64,000 bases of DNA from Desulfobulbaceae bacterium (GCA_024640625.1 JAHEER010000005.1:1-64000), one strand, 5' to 3'. Counted from the stretch's first letter, positions 55,401 through 64,000 are shown. The notes: generated by a model not told the origin, from the letters alone. Made by a program: numbers and translations.

Positions 55401-56894
55401 TCATTTTCTGGGCAGCAGCAATGAAAGTCCAAGGTTGAAAAGCGAGACAACAAAGACGATGACCAGGGCCAGGTAGACCCCCTTAAGCACCGCGTCCTGC
55501 AGCAGTGCCTGCATGACATCAGGAACCATGGCCTGGAATTCCTTCTGAAAAAGATTGGCCATGCTCTCTTTGAGCATTCCGATCAGGTTCTCAGGCAGGC
55601 GCTGCCCAGCCGTGGTCAACTCGCTGATCAGCCTGTCGGTGACGATCCCGCCGCAGAGTCCTACTCCGATCGTCCCTCCCATGGTCCTGGAAAACTGGTG
55701 AAAGGATGTCGCCACCCCTAAGTCGGCCGGTTCCACGCTGTCCTGCACTACCAGAAGGGTGGTCAAAGAGACAAATCCCATACCCAGTCCGACGATGAGA
55801 AAGGCTATAAAACACTCACCAATGGTCGTGGTGCGAGAGAACAACAGGGTCAGGCCGGTACCGATAACCACGAGTACCGTGCCGATCAGGGTCGCTTTCT
55901 TGGCTCCGATCCAGTGCATGTTCCTGCCCACTGCCAGGGAGCCGATGGACCAGCCCAGGCTCAGCGACAGCATGGCATAGCCAACCTGGAGCGGAGTCTG
56001 GGAGAGCGCTCCCTGAAGCAGAATAGGGGCGTAGGCGAAAAGCGAGAAAATGGCGAAGCTGGCAAAAAAGACCAGGACATTGCCCAGGGCGTAGGAAGGA
56101 TTTTTGAAAAAGCTGAAATCGAGCATCGGATTTTCCGCCCGCCCTTCAACCAGATAGAAGCAGATTCCCGAGACGATGGTGGCAATGCCGATCAATATAT
56201 AGGGTAATGATGAAACCGGCAGTTCACGCCCTCCGGTCATGATCAGGGTCAGGAGCCCCAGGATGAATCCGGAAAGGAGCAGGGCCCCCAGTAGGTCGAG
56301 AGTCTTGCCTGTCGTCTTTTGGCGGAATTCCTGAAAATATGAGGCAATGCCGTAAAAGGAAAAGAGCCCCAGGGGAAGGTTGATAAAAAAGATCCAGCGC
56401 CAGGAGAACCAGGTCACGATAAATCCGCCCAGAGTCGGACCGACCAGGCTGGAAACGCCCCACACCGCGCTGGCAAAAGAGATTGTTTTCGCTCTTTGCT
56501 CAGGCGGTGATACATCGGAAAGGACCACATAGACCAGCGCAAATATTCCGCCGCCGCCGATACCCTGGAAGACCCTGGCTACCACCAGAAACTCCATTGA
56601 TGGCGAACACCCGGCGGCGATCGAGGCGGCGAGGAAGAGGCCAATGGCGAAGAGGAACAGCAGCCTGGTGGAGTACATATCGGACAGTTTTCCAAAAATA
56701 GGCAGGGCTACGGCCCGGGCCAGGAAGTAGGAAGTATAGGTCCAGGCATAGAGATGCAAGCCGCCCAACTCGGCGATAATGGTCGGCATGGCCGCGGTCA
56801 TCACCAGCGCGTCCAGGGCGCCGAGAAAGAGGGCCAGCAGTGCGGCCCAGATAATCCAGTTGCGGCGCGCGCTGTCACTATCGACTGCAGTCAT
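55401..56894 (-). CDS. MFS transporter, DHA2 (EmrB/QacA) family
   Basis: A 497-residue drug:H+ antiporter with 14 transmembrane helices. Features: the first-helix motif LGALDALVMTAAMPTI, the loop motif GKLSDMYSTRLLF (motif A), the antiporter motif VGPTLGGFIVTWFSWRWIFFINLP (motif C), and the long central and last loops typical of DHA2 proteins. It probably exports amphipathic compounds using the proton gradient. ATG 56894 has a weak site. Single gene, possibly co-transcribed with the lipoprotein downstream. Confidence 0.9.
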   Translation of the reverse strand: MTAVDSDSARRNWIIWAALLALFLGALDALVMTAAMPTIIAELGGLHLYAWTYTSYFLARAVALPIFGKLSDMYSTRLLFLFAIGLFLAASIAAGCSPSMEFLVVARVFQGIGGGGIFALVYVVLSDVSPPEQRAKTISFASAVWGVSSLVGPTLGGFIVTWFSWRWIFFINLPLGLFSFYGIASYFQEFRQKTTGKTLDLLGALLLSGFILGLLTLIMTGGRELPVSSLPYILIGIATIVSGICFYLVEGRAENPMLDFSFFKNPSYALGNVLVFFASFAIFSLFAYAPILLQGALSQTPLQVGYAMLSLSLGWSIGSLAVGRNMHWIGAKKATLIGTVLVVIGTGLTLLFSRTTTIGECFIAFLIVGLGMGFVSLTTLLVVQDSVEPADLGVATSFHQFSRTMGGTIGVGLCGGIVTDRLISELTTAGQRLPENLIGMLKESMANLFQKEFQAMVPDVMQALLQDAVLKGVYLALVIVFVVSLFNLGLSLLLPRK

Positions 56895-57181
56895 TTTGCT
56901 CTCGAAAAAAGTCCAGATATAGTCTTGCTCTCAATAGCGGTTGCACACTCTTAGCACGACGTGCAGGCGTGCAGATCGCTTCCCGACTCTCAGGGCTGAG
57001 ATCCAGCAGTCCTCAATGTAAGGGTTATCTCCGCCAAAGCAAAGGTATTGTGCCACTGACTAAATTTAGGCTTTTGGGGTCTCTCTTTTATATCCTCTCT
57101 GGTTTTATCCGCGGGATGAACTACTCTATTATTGATTGCTGCCTGTGTTTTTTTTAAAGACAATGAAGACGGGAGATGACG

Positions 57182-57475
57182 ATGAGCACGGCCAAGGCAA
57201 CACACACAGAGATCGATGAATTTCTCCAGACCAACAACGAGTGGACTTTGACTGATGATGCGCTGCAGCGTACCTTCACCTTCCGCAACTTTCGGGAGGC
57301 CTTCGGCTTCATGGCCGAGGCCGCGCTTGTGGCCGAGCGCAGCAGCCACCACCCGGAATGGAGCAATGTCTACAACCGGGTCACGGTAAAACTGACTACC
57401 CATGACGCCGGCGGAATCAGCGCTAAGGACTTCGAACTCGCCCGGCAGATGGAGCTGATCGCCTCGCGCCGCTGA
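57182..57475 (+). CDS. 4a-hydroxytetrahydrobiopterin dehydratase (pterin carbinolamine dehydratase)
   Basis: A 97-residue protein with the family signature [23 protein letters not shown] (His-His and Trp-Ser) near residues 56-80 and the preceding F[10 protein letters not shown] helix. The enzyme dehydrates 4a-carbinolamine pterins. In bacteria without phenylalanine hydroxylase it may serve other pterin cofactors; no hydroxylase lies here. ATG 57182 is chosen over the ATG two codons upstream because GGGAG then sits six bases away. First gene of a possible pair with the membrane protein at 57502. Confidence 0.88.
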   Translation: MSTAKATHTEIDEFLQTNNEWTLTDDALQRTFTFRNFREAFGFMAEAALVAERSSHHPEWSNVYNRVTVKLTTHDAGGISAKDFELARQMELIASRR

Positions 57476-57501
57476 CAGGCTAACTGTTTATCCCGGTAAT
57501 A

Positions 57502-57894
57502 TTGGTGCTCTACAGTTCGATAAACTGCGGTCTTTTGGTGTTGATCTGGCTCGTGCAGATCATTATCTATCCGGGTATGCATGGTTGGGACAAGGCCAGG
57601 TTTGCAGAACTGCACGGTGACTATACCCGGCGTATCACCTGCATCGTCGGCCCGCTCATGCTCGGCCAGGCAGCCCTGGCGCTGCACCGCGTAGTTGTTG
57701 CACCAAACAAAACAGCGGTCCTGCAGTCCCTCCTTATCGCCGTCGTCTGGGGGGTGACCATCTTCGTCTCGGTACCGCTGCACCGCAAGCTGAGCGCTGG
57801 CTACGACGGCCGGGCGGTCACCCGGTTGTGCACCACCAACTGGCTGCGGACGGCCGGCTGGAGCCTGGTCAGCCTGCTCGATTTAGTGGGATGA
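57502..57894 (+). CDS. Conserved hypothetical membrane protein
   Basis: A 130-residue protein with about four hydrophobic segments (residues 3-22, 45-62, 72-92 and 112-128). The pattern VQIIIYPGMHGWD, then VPLHRKLSAGYD and CTTNWLRTAGWS is shared with small uncharacterised bacterial membrane proteins. Start is TTG 57502; no ATG lies earlier in frame. It begins 26 bases after the pterin dehydratase gene and is probably in the same operon. Function unknown. Confidence 0.68.
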   Translation: MVLYSSINCGLLVLIWLVQIIIYPGMHGWDKARFAELHGDYTRRITCIVGPLMLGQAALALHRVVVAPNKTAVLQSLLIAVVWGVTIFVSVPLHRKLSAGYDGRAVTRLCTTNWLRTAGWSLVSLLDLVG

Positions 57895-58016
57895 GGTCAA
57901 TCTCTACCCTAGTTTCTCGGATTTCCCTGAGCGCAGCACTCTGCTGCACCGATCGAGCGCCTGCGGGTCATGATCTGTCTGGCAGGAACGTGCTGGGGCC
58001 GGGGCTGAATTTAACG

Positions 58017-58991
58017 CTATTCAGCAGCCGTCCGGTGCGCTTTTATCGATCCGAACCATTGCGGTCTTTTGTCAACAGCAAACCCGGAGAGCGAAGGATG
58101 CATGGTCTGCAGAGACTTGGTGTGCTGCTCGAGTGCGGCGATCAGCGACCGAATCGTTTCATCATCCGCATCCGCCGAGCAGACCAGAGTCATGGTCGTA
58201 CCGAAGGTGGAAAGAGTTTCTGACAAAAATGGATAGGTGGATTTCTGAATTTCCTGTCTGGACAAGGAAGGAGTTGAGGTGATCAGCTCAATCACGCCGT
58301 CGTTGAATAAACCGATCAGCGCAACCTGAGTGTCCTTCATAAGTTGAATTACATCGTCGTCTGGATGGACACCCCGGTGGACCATGATCTGCACGTCACC
58401 CTGGCGGAAGGCTATCTTATCCTGAGACATTGACGAGGACAGTTCGGCGAATACGGGAAACATCTCTTTATTCCAGCCCTGATTATGCATGAAGAGTTTG
58501 AACAGCTGATTCTCCGGTGAGCCGGGCGAGCCCGCATTTATCCTTGTCCCAGGCAACTGATCCACCGACGCTACCTTCACATCACCTCGCACAAGCAGGG
58601 TGAGCGGAACCTGGTAGAGCGCGGTGACCACGCGAATTCGATCATAGCTGATGTCAAGAAATTGAAAAGATTCCCGCCCGGTGATCGATTGTTCGAGCAG
58701 CAACGAATCGACCAGGGCCAGGTCAAGTGAGCCACCCTGCACATTTGTCAGGTTATCGATGGGATTGGCCGATTCCGACAGCACACAGGTGAGCTCTTTG
58801 TCCTGTTTGGCGAATATGCGGCACAATAGCTTACCACTGTGGTGCGAGAATGAGCCGCTCGGACCGGTGCCGATGTGCAGTTCGTAGGATGATGCCGGCA
58901 GTGCAGAAGTGCCCACCAGAAGCAACGCTGCGATGAGTGAGAACGTATTCATGACTAATCTTGCCGGTCGTCTGCCAGTCTCGTCGATCAT
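58017..58991 (-). CDS. TAXI-family TRAP transporter solute-binding protein (orphan)
   Basis: A 324-residue exported protein: signal segment at about 14-35 (MNTFSLIAALLLVGTSALPA), then the TAXI pattern LHIGTGPSGSFSHHSGKLLC, AND domain blocks such as GSLDLALVDSLLL, and PGTRINAGSPGSPENQLFKLF. TAXI proteins bind small carboxylates for a membrane DctM-type permease, but no such permease gene is adjacent, so this copy is an orphan and may act in sensing. ATG 58991 follows GGGGGG with a four-base spacer; ATG 58952 is a second choice. Confidence 0.85.
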   Translation of the reverse strand: MIDETGRRPARLVMNTFSLIAALLLVGTSALPASSYELHIGTGPSGSFSHHSGKLLCRIFAKQDKELTCVLSESANPIDNLTNVQGGSLDLALVDSLLLEQSITGRESFQFLDISYDRIRVVTALYQVPLTLLVRGDVKVASVDQLPGTRINAGSPGSPENQLFKLFMHNQGWNKEMFPVFAELSSSMSQDKIAFRQGDVQIMVHRGVHPDDDVIQLMKDTQVALIGLFNDGVIELITSTPSLSRQEIQKSTYPFLSETLSTFGTTMTLVCSADADDETIRSLIAALEQHTKSLQTMHPSLSGFAVDKRPQWFGSIKAHRTAAE

Positions 58992-59003
58992 GGTGCCCCC
59001 CAA

Positions 59004-59771
59004 AGTGAAATGATATGTACGGCTGCCTCCCCTTCTTCACCAGGCGGCAGGAACGTTCGTCCTGGTGTTCTCTGAGCGCTGGAGGAAAAAATAGTCATTC
59101 GACCCAGCCAGTAAATGCAACGATGTGGTAGCGCGATAATGAGCGTGCGGTACCCACAGGCCTCAACTCCTCTGATTTTTTTGATCTCTTCCTCGTCGCT
59201 ATTGAGCTGCCGGAGAAACAGCAGGTTCGATTCCGGGGCGCTGCGCTCAAAATGACGGCGCCGCCCGGGTATGTCTTTTAGACTAAACCTAGCTGATTCA
59301 AGCAGGTAAATATAGCAGATACAATTCTTGCCTGCCATTTCTTACTGAATAGTGCGAGGCGGTCAAAAAAACGCTGGGTGCCAGGGTGGGGGAACCACGC
59401 CAGCGTCATCATTGGCTGAATAAAAAGGAAATCCTTTTGCCGCCTGTCATTGTATCTCCGGGTGAAAAACAGCCAGGACCCCGGGAATGTTGCCCTCGGC
59501 AAAATCCTGATAACCTTTCTGCATCATTGCTAAATAGCTCATTGCGCACCTCCACAAGGTGTGATTGTTGACATGGTTTAGTACCAGATTATCCCTCCCG
59601 GCCTATACGACAATGTGGTAATTAAGTCGTCGGATGCAACGGCAAGAATGAAAAATTAAGTATGGTGGGTGGGCATCCATCTGCTTGACACCTGATTGGA
59701 AAATGTCCAGGAGGCAGTTTCCGAGAGACCCCGCAGATGTCAGCCATTGCCCTCAGGGTAAATAGTTTTTA
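59004..59771. other. Long intergenic region holding a broken gene
   Basis: About 770 bases between divergent genes. Apart from the SnoaL-like remnant at 59330-59542 (separate entry), the minus-strand frame 58988-59338 has no start signal or family signature. A TTGACA-like box near 59570 may serve the remnant. No RNA or repeat recognised. Confidence 0.4.
59330..59542 (-). pseudogene. Broken SnoaL/NTF2-like gene
   Basis: Reading from ATG 59542 (behind GGAGGTGCGC) gives MSYLAMMQKGYQDFAEGNIP then GVLAVFHPEI, the classic start of a SnoaL/NTF2-like fold protein. After 31 codons the frame hits TGA (59449-59447) where homologues have Trp, continues as QAAKGFPFYS, and then needs a frameshift to read FFDRLALFSKKW. 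Two or more lesions indicate a pseudogene. The intact start and ribosome-binding site suggest a recent loss. The downstream boundary is uncertain. Confidence 0.55.
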
Positions 59772-59795
59772 GTGTGGCTAGGAAGAGACCATCAG

Positions 59796-60797
59796 ATGAC
59801 ATATTCCCCGGATGAATCAATTATGAATATTCCCCGCTATAGTGATATCGTCAAAGCGCATTCTAATCTGGTGCAGTTTGCATACCGTACGCCGATACTC
59901 TCATCAGCACGCATCGACGTGATCACCGGCGGGAAGATTTACTGCAAATGTGAAAATTTCCAGAAAACCGGCTCTTTTAAATTCAGAGGGGCTGTTAACG
60001 CGGTCATGTCATTGAGCGAGGGGGCGGCAGGGCAGGGGGTTGCGACCCATTCTTCCGGAAATCATGCGGCAGCCCTAGCCTTGGCAGCAAGAAAAAGGGG
60101 GATAGCCGCATATGTGGTAATGCCTGAAACTGCGCCGGAAATAAAGAAGAAAGCGGTCGCTGGGTATGGTGCGAAGATCTTTTTCTGCACCCCGAGCCTG
60201 GAAGCTCGGCAGGCAACCTTGGCTGAAGTTATTTCAGAGACAGGTGCTGCCGAGATTCACCCCTATGATAATTTTCATGTCATTGCCGGACAGGGCACGG
60301 CGATGAAAGAAATGCTGGAAGATGGTCCCGACCTCGATATCGCCTTGGTGCCAGTTGGTGGTGGTGGGTTGTTGTCAGGGACGGCTCTGGCACTCACCCA
60401 CCTTTCTCCCCGCACGCAACTCATTGGATGTGAACCTGAAGGTGCCGACGACGCCTACCGTTCATTTCTGCAAGGTGAGATTATTCCATCGATCAACCCG
60501 CTTACGATTGCCGATGGTTTGCTTACCTCCCTTGGTGAGAGGAATTTTGCCATTATCAGGGAGCAGGTTGATCAGATTGTCACCGTATCTGAAGACTCGA
60601 TTATTGCGGCCATGCGCATGGTGTGGGAGCGCATGAAAATAATTATCGAGCCCTCGTCGGCTGTCCCCCTGGGGGCGATTCTTGAGGGAAAAATTGACCT
60701 CCGGAATCAGCGGGTGGGCATTCTAATTTCAGGGGGGAATGTGGATCTGGAAAAACTGCCGTTCCAACCTAATTACACCAGCGAACGGATTGCCTGA
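59796..60797 (+). CDS. Threonine/serine dehydratase-like PLP enzyme
   Basis: A 333-residue fold-type II PLP enzyme. The Schiff-base lysine lies in KTGSFKFRGAVNA (near residue 64), the phosphate/substrate loop in THSSGNHAAALA, and the glycine-rich cofactor loop in VPVGGGGLLSG; the C-terminal ILISGGNVD is also diagnostic. It fits serine racemase, catabolic threonine dehydratase and hydroxyaspartate dehydratase, which cannot be separated by eye. It lacks the ACT regulatory domain of biosynthetic IlvA. ATG 59796 is chosen for its GGAAGAG site. Convergent with the hydrolase gene. Confidence 0.88.
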   Translation: MTYSPDESIMNIPRYSDIVKAHSNLVQFAYRTPILSSARIDVITGGKIYCKCENFQKTGSFKFRGAVNAVMSLSEGAAGQGVATHSSGNHAAALALAARKRGIAAYVVMPETAPEIKKKAVAGYGAKIFFCTPSLEARQATLAEVISETGAAEIHPYDNFHVIAGQGTAMKEMLEDGPDLDIALVPVGGGGLLSGTALALTHLSPRTQLIGCEPEGADDAYRSFLQGEIIPSINPLTIADGLLTSLGERNFAIIREQVDQIVTVSEDSIIAAMRMVWERMKIIIEPSSAVPLGAILEGKIDLRNQRVGILISGGNVDLEKLPFQPNYTSERIA

Positions 60798-60809
60798 AAA
60801 GATCTCTGA

Positions 60810-61907
60810 TTACTCATCACCAGGCTGCAGAAGCCAGTAGCGCAGACCTTCTTTTCTGGTGGCTGTGAGACGGGAACGCTGTGCTGCCGACTTACCACTC
60901 TTCAGCAGTTCAGCGAGATCGTTGATTACTTCCGGATTAAACAAATGGTAGATATGCCCCGAGAACCTCCTGGTGCCAATAGCCGATATATCAATACTTT
61001 CCACTTCTTCGAATATCGTCAGATCGTCCCCTGCCTGACCAAGGCGAGGGTACCCGTGTACTTCTTGCGAGAGTTTGAGGGCTCTGTCGTTTTCCGACAC
61101 ATAGACGGTGATGCGCCTGACAACACTGTGCAGCTGAGCTAATTCCTGACGAAACATGTCGGTATCAATGTCGGGCGCAATGAGTACCAGTTCGTTTATT
61201 AAGAGTCTGCCGCTGTTGCGATAGGACAGCCGGACGAGCGCCTGAACAATTCCTCTGGCGCCAAGGCTGTGAGCAACGACATCAACATTTCCGTCACCGG
61301 CCGCTGAGACCACCTGGTCAAGAAATCCAGCAATATGTGGTACGCTCCATACCAGATCAGCTTCGTCCCAGGTGTATTTCAGCATATTGCCGTCGGCTGG
61401 CCAGCTGAAGAGCAGCAGCCGTTCCTCGAGTCCAAGCGCTCTCTGAAGCAGGGCACCGCGGCGGCAACTCTTTTCAAAACCAATGTTATAGCCATGAATA
61501 TAGAGGACCAGATTGCCGTGATCTTTGTCGGGCAAGGACTTGATACCACGTTCCAGTGTTTCTAGTGAGGCCTCCTGCAAATTTACCAGTTCGATCTTTT
61601 CATCGGGAATATAGAAAGGGACTGTTTCGGCAATATCTTCGAGCCCCCATATGGGAGAGAACGAAACGGTGCAAAAACCAGCTTCCAGCTTCCCGCGACT
61701 GCCGCCGTAATAGTTCGCTGGCTCGGTTTCCCCGGTTCTGTTGCGGAGCGTGACAAATGGTACAGAAACCTCGATGGCCTTTCGTTCCATTGTGGTTCTA
61801 TCCTCCTGCGTTGCAGTCGACTGCCCGGTGCCGTTGACGATACTTGGAAGGCAGCAGAAAACAATGAATACGATCACAAAATAATTTACAAAGATATTGT
61901 TTTTCAT
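60810..61907 (-). CDS. Exported alpha/beta hydrolase, DUF900 type
   Basis: A 365-residue protein with an N-terminal signal segment (NYFVIVFIVFCCLPSIVNG) and an alpha/beta-hydrolase domain from about 95. The oxyanion-side strand LVLYIHGYNIGFEKSC and the nucleophile elbow VDVVAHSLGARG (Ser near residue 218) are clear, as is LLLFSWPADGNMLKYTWDE, which is typical of DUF900 hydrolases. A catalytic His near the end (SGHIYHLF) completes the triad. Substrate unknown; an envelope-located esterase or lipase is likely. ATG 61907 is used. Confidence 0.83.
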   Translation of the reverse strand: MKNNIFVNYFVIVFIVFCCLPSIVNGTGQSTATQEDRTTMERKAIEVSVPFVTLRNRTGETEPANYYGGSRGKLEAGFCTVSFSPIWGLEDIAETVPFYIPDEKIELVNLQEASLETLERGIKSLPDKDHGNLVLYIHGYNIGFEKSCRRGALLQRALGLEERLLLFSWPADGNMLKYTWDEADLVWSVPHIAGFLDQVVSAAGDGNVDVVAHSLGARGIVQALVRLSYRNSGRLLINELVLIAPDIDTDMFRQELAQLHSVVRRITVYVSENDRALKLSQEVHGYPRLGQAGDDLTIFEEVESIDISAIGTRRFSGHIYHLFNPEVINDLAELLKSGKSAAQRSRLTATRKEGLRYWLLQPGDE

Positions 61908-62246
61908 GGTTGCCGAACCAGGCCATCTTCTCCCTGAATGCAGGTGAGTAGTAGAATTCTGTCGATCACCCAGAACTGTTGCGAATGATCTTGCCCCAAC
62001 AGAAGCCCCTTACTCCCGCTGTTTGACCATACTCAAGGGGCTGCTTCAGGGCGATATTGCTGGGCTGGCATTGGTATTATAATCAGGCCCGCTCAAGTGT
62101 AAATTCTCTCTGGCACTCTTCCGCCCCTTATAAGTCAATCAGTGAATAGGCGAAAGCGGCCAGGGTGGTTGCCCTGACCGCTCAGCTGTGTAAGAGACAG
62201 GTGCACAGATAAAGCCGCCCGCAGATACGAGGCATACCGCGATTTT
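61908..62246. other. Intergenic region containing a terminator
   Basis: About 340 bases between two minus-strand genes. It contains the hairpin 62155-62182 and otherwise nothing recognised. TGTGTAAGAGACAG at 62186-62199 resembles the Tn5 mosaic end but lacks two bases; I do not call it. Confidence 0.35.
62155..62182 (-). terminator. Probable terminator of the cysteine hydrolase gene
   Basis: On the minus strand AGCGGTCAGGG (62182-62172) pairs with CCCTGGCCGCT (62165-62155) around a six-base loop, one G-U pair, and is followed by TTCGCC. It lies 65 bases after the stop of the hydrolase gene. The T-run is short. Confidence 0.55.
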
Positions 62247-62843
62247 TCAATCCAGCTGGGCCAGAAACTCGTCAGCCGTCATCACCTGCCCGATGGCTGG
62301 GAAAATTTTCTCTTCGGCATGCTGCTGTTCTTCGGTAGATGTGGCCGCCGTGGCGTCCTTTATGATGGTAACTGAATATCCTCTGTCATATGCGGTTCGA
62401 GAAGTTGACTCAACGCAAAAATTGGTTAAAAAACCTGCTGTCACTACATTTTTGACGCCAGTGCCTTTTAATATCTCACCTAAGTCGGTGTTGTTGAAGC
62501 CGCACAATGTGCATTTCCCTCCCACCACTTTATCGCCTTCGTCGGGCTTGAGTTCGTCAATGATCTCTGCACCCCAGGTATTTTCCTTGAAGGCATCGGC
62601 GTCCGCCACGGCTTTAACAATGCCTACCATTTGATGTTCTTCATAGTAGGCCGGGTTGAATATAAAGGGAGCGTGGATGATCATCGCACCCTTATCACGG
62701 GCTCCCCGGGACAGCTTCACCGCATTTTCGATTGTACCCTGCCTGGAGATCTCGCTGTTGACGCCGGGGTTGAGTTTTCCTCCCTCTTTGCAAAATTCAT
62801 TTTGAAATTCGATTAAAACTACGGCCGTTTCTTGAGCTTTCAT
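62247..62843 (-). CDS. Cysteine hydrolase, isochorismatase-like
   Basis: A 198-residue alpha/beta enzyme. The strand AVVLIEFQNEF carries an acid where the catalytic Asp of the family normally lies (Glu, a common variant in this subgroup), the Lys lies in the KCTLCGFNNTDL region, and the nucleophile Cys in VTAGFLTNFCVESTSRTAYDRGY. Such enzymes hydrolyse amides or related bonds; the substrate is unknown. ATG 62843 is chosen because GGGGGAG lies four bases upstream; the frame is open 117 bases further. Monocistronic, with a terminator-like hairpin downstream. Confidence 0.86.
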   Translation of the reverse strand: MKAQETAVVLIEFQNEFCKEGGKLNPGVNSEISRQGTIENAVKLSRGARDKGAMIIHAPFIFNPAYYEEHQMVGIVKAVADADAFKENTWGAEIIDELKPDEGDKVVGGKCTLCGFNNTDLGEILKGTGVKNVVTAGFLTNFCVESTSRTAYDRGYSVTIIKDATAATSTEEQQHAEEKIFPAIGQVMTADEFLAQLD

Positions 62844-63250
62844 GATCTCCCCCATTTTATTTGTGAGACAACAATTGTAGATTGCCACCACAGTATTTAC
62901 GCATTTATGGTGGCGCCGGCAAATAGTCCCTTGAGATTTCAGATCTTCATAGTATTTCAAAGCCTCCCTGAGCGCAAGTGGCGCTCAACCGCAAGACCAT
63001 TTTCAAGTCAGAATTGGTGATCTCATTAGCAAAAATTTGTGCAGAAACAGGTGTTCGTCCCCTGTAGCGCTTTTCTGGGATTTAACCATCTCCAACTACT
63101 TATTACCTTACTGAAGAAAGATCGGGGTGAGTAGGTTCAGGGAGATGATTTTCTTTGATAGGTGTTCCCTTAGATGATACTGTAGAGGGAGTGTTTACCA
63201 TCATTCAAGAAAGCCGTTTGATCTTAAAACATTTAACCACCTGAGAGAAA
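62844..63250. other. Divergent intergenic region before the MORN gene
   Basis: About 400 bases between the hydrolase and the MORN-repeat gene. AT-rich near the right end (63190-63240), where the promoter of the MORN gene is expected. No gene, RNA or repeat recognised. Confidence 0.35.
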
Positions 63251-63907
63251 ATGAAATACGTCATAATTGCCATTCTGATATTTTTTTATGTTCCTGCTCT
63301 GTACGCTGAATGTATTGAGGGTGACTGTGCCAATGGCCAAGGTATCTATAGCTGGCCAAGTGGTGAAAAGTATGACGGCCAATTCAAAGATTACAAGAGG
63401 AGTGGCAAAGGCACCTATACTTGGCCTAATGGCCAGAAGTATGTGGGCGAATTTAAAGACGATAAGATGAATGGCAAAGGCACTTATAATTATTCTGACG
63501 GCCGGAAATATATTGGAGAGTTTCGAAATGATAAGAGAAATGGAAAAGGTACTTATATCTCTCCTGATGGCGGGAAGTATATTGGTGAATTTAGAGATGA
63601 TATGAGAAATGGCCATGGCACCTTAACTTTTCCTAGTGGCAGGAAGTATGTCGGAGAATTTAAAGATGATCAGATGAATGGCCACGGTACCTTAACGTTT
63701 CCTGGTGGCCAGAAGTATGTCGGCGAGTTTAATGCTGATCAGATGAATGGCCGGGGCACCTTGACTTTTCCTAATGGCCAGAAATATGTCGGTGAGTTTA
63801 AAGATGATCAGATGAATGGCCAAGGCACCTATACACGGTCTAATGGTCAAGAGTTTGTCGGTGAATTTAAAGATGGCAAAATGATGAACAGAAAAAGAAA
63901 CAAATGA
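63251..63907 (+). CDS. Exported MORN-repeat protein
   Basis: A 218-residue protein with a Sec signal (YVIIAILIFFYVPALYA, cleavage near residue 19) and about eight consecutive 23-residue MORN repeats of the form KYVGEFKDDQMNGHGTLTF. The repeats are nearly identical in DNA as well as protein (period 69 bases), pointing to recent internal duplication. An N-terminal CIEGDCANG pair could form a disulfide. MORN repeats make flat beta-hairpin arrays that bind lipids or proteins, so an envelope role is likely. GAGAGAAA precedes ATG 63251. Confidence 0.85.
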   Translation: MKYVIIAILIFFYVPALYAECIEGDCANGQGIYSWPSGEKYDGQFKDYKRSGKGTYTWPNGQKYVGEFKDDKMNGKGTYNYSDGRKYIGEFRNDKRNGKGTYISPDGGKYIGEFRDDMRNGHGTLTFPSGRKYVGEFKDDQMNGHGTLTFPGGQKYVGEFNADQMNGRGTLTFPNGQKYVGEFKDDQMNGQGTYTRSNGQEFVGEFKDGKMMNRKRNK

Positions 63908-64000
63908 CTGAGGTCATCTAGGCCAAATTTCACTTCAAGATCATTACCCATTAGAGAGAATCTTCTTGTTCATCTAGAAATCTGCGCGCCACACATTTAG

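Noticed and set aside
58988-59338. Minus-strand frame of 116 codons overlapping the TAXI gene start
   Set aside because: No start signal, no motif and out-of-frame overlap with a supported gene.
59447-59449. A second possible selenocysteine UGA in the SnoaL-like frame
   Set aside because: The expected residue is Trp, not Cys, and a frameshift follows; a pseudogene explains it better.
62186-62199. Near match to the Tn5/Nextera mosaic end (TGTGTAAGAGACAG)
   Set aside because: Two bases are missing relative to the mosaic end and the surrounding sequence is normal, so neither a transposon end nor an adapter artefact is supported.

Overview
The window reads as a chromosomal segment of a Gram-negative, anaerobe-like bacterium, most likely in the Desulfobacterota (Desulfobulbales-like). 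This is an inference from gene content: a probable UGA-decoded selenoprotein, a c-di-GMP-I riboswitch, TAXI-type and Mla/MCE-type periplasmic systems, many lipoproteins, sigma-54 regulation, a CWC-type cysteine-rich protein and a sucrose synthase / sucrose-phosphate synthase pair. No rRNA, tRNA, CRISPR array, phage module or intact insertion sequence was recognised. Genes lie on both strands in short operons.

Left part (1-8.5 kb): a c-di-GMP-I riboswitch with a downstream terminator precedes a tiny membrane protein. Then come a Tat-type metallophosphoesterase, a DUF1326 exported protein, and a two-gene minus-strand operon of an APC-like permease and a short rhodanese. The rhodanese frame runs through a UGA at its active-site loop, with a plausible SECIS hairpin. 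A PilZ-transmembrane-coiled-coil-LysM protein and a class III aminotransferase follow.

9-24.5 kb: sucrose synthase and sucrose-phosphate synthase are convergent with overlapping 3' ends. Next are a lipoprotein, a phasin-like/UbiB-like kinase pair, a DUF3750 lipoprotein, two divergent HAMP-SpoIIE phosphatases, a TPR protein and a Nudix hydrolase.

24.7-37.4 kb: a catabolic pair (enolase-superfamily enzyme plus UroD-like protein) is divergent from a REC-PAS-AAA+-Fis sigma-54 activator. Downstream of the activator are a small membrane protein behind a weak sigma-54 promoter candidate and a 1.27-kaa BvgS-like hybrid kinase. A NudC-type Nudix enzyme, a homocysteine S-methyltransferase homologue, two overlapping CBS-domain genes and a decayed adenylate-cyclase remnant follow.

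37.8-50.4 kb is dominated by the cell envelope: a large AsmA/TamB-like protein, a GT39-type glycosyltransferase, a four-gene MCE lipid-transport operon (STAS-MlaE, MlaF, MlaD, PqiC-like lipoprotein), an exported unknown, a DUF3179 protein and an outer-membrane barrel.

50.7-64 kb: a TauE/SafE transporter, a small unknown, a divergent Lgt homologue, a CWC protein, an HpaI-type aldolase, a lipoprotein, a DHA2 MFS pump, a pterin dehydratase, a membrane protein, an orphan TAXI binding protein, a broken SnoaL-like gene, a threonine-dehydratase-like enzyme, a DUF900-type hydrolase, a cysteine hydrolase and an exported MORN-repeat protein.

The strongest unusual signals are the probable selenocysteine rhodanese, the riboswitch-controlled micro-membrane protein, the PilZ-LysM fusion, the Lgt homologue with altered acidic active-site positions, and two long unexplained inverted repeats. 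All domain calls come from reading motifs; no database search was run.
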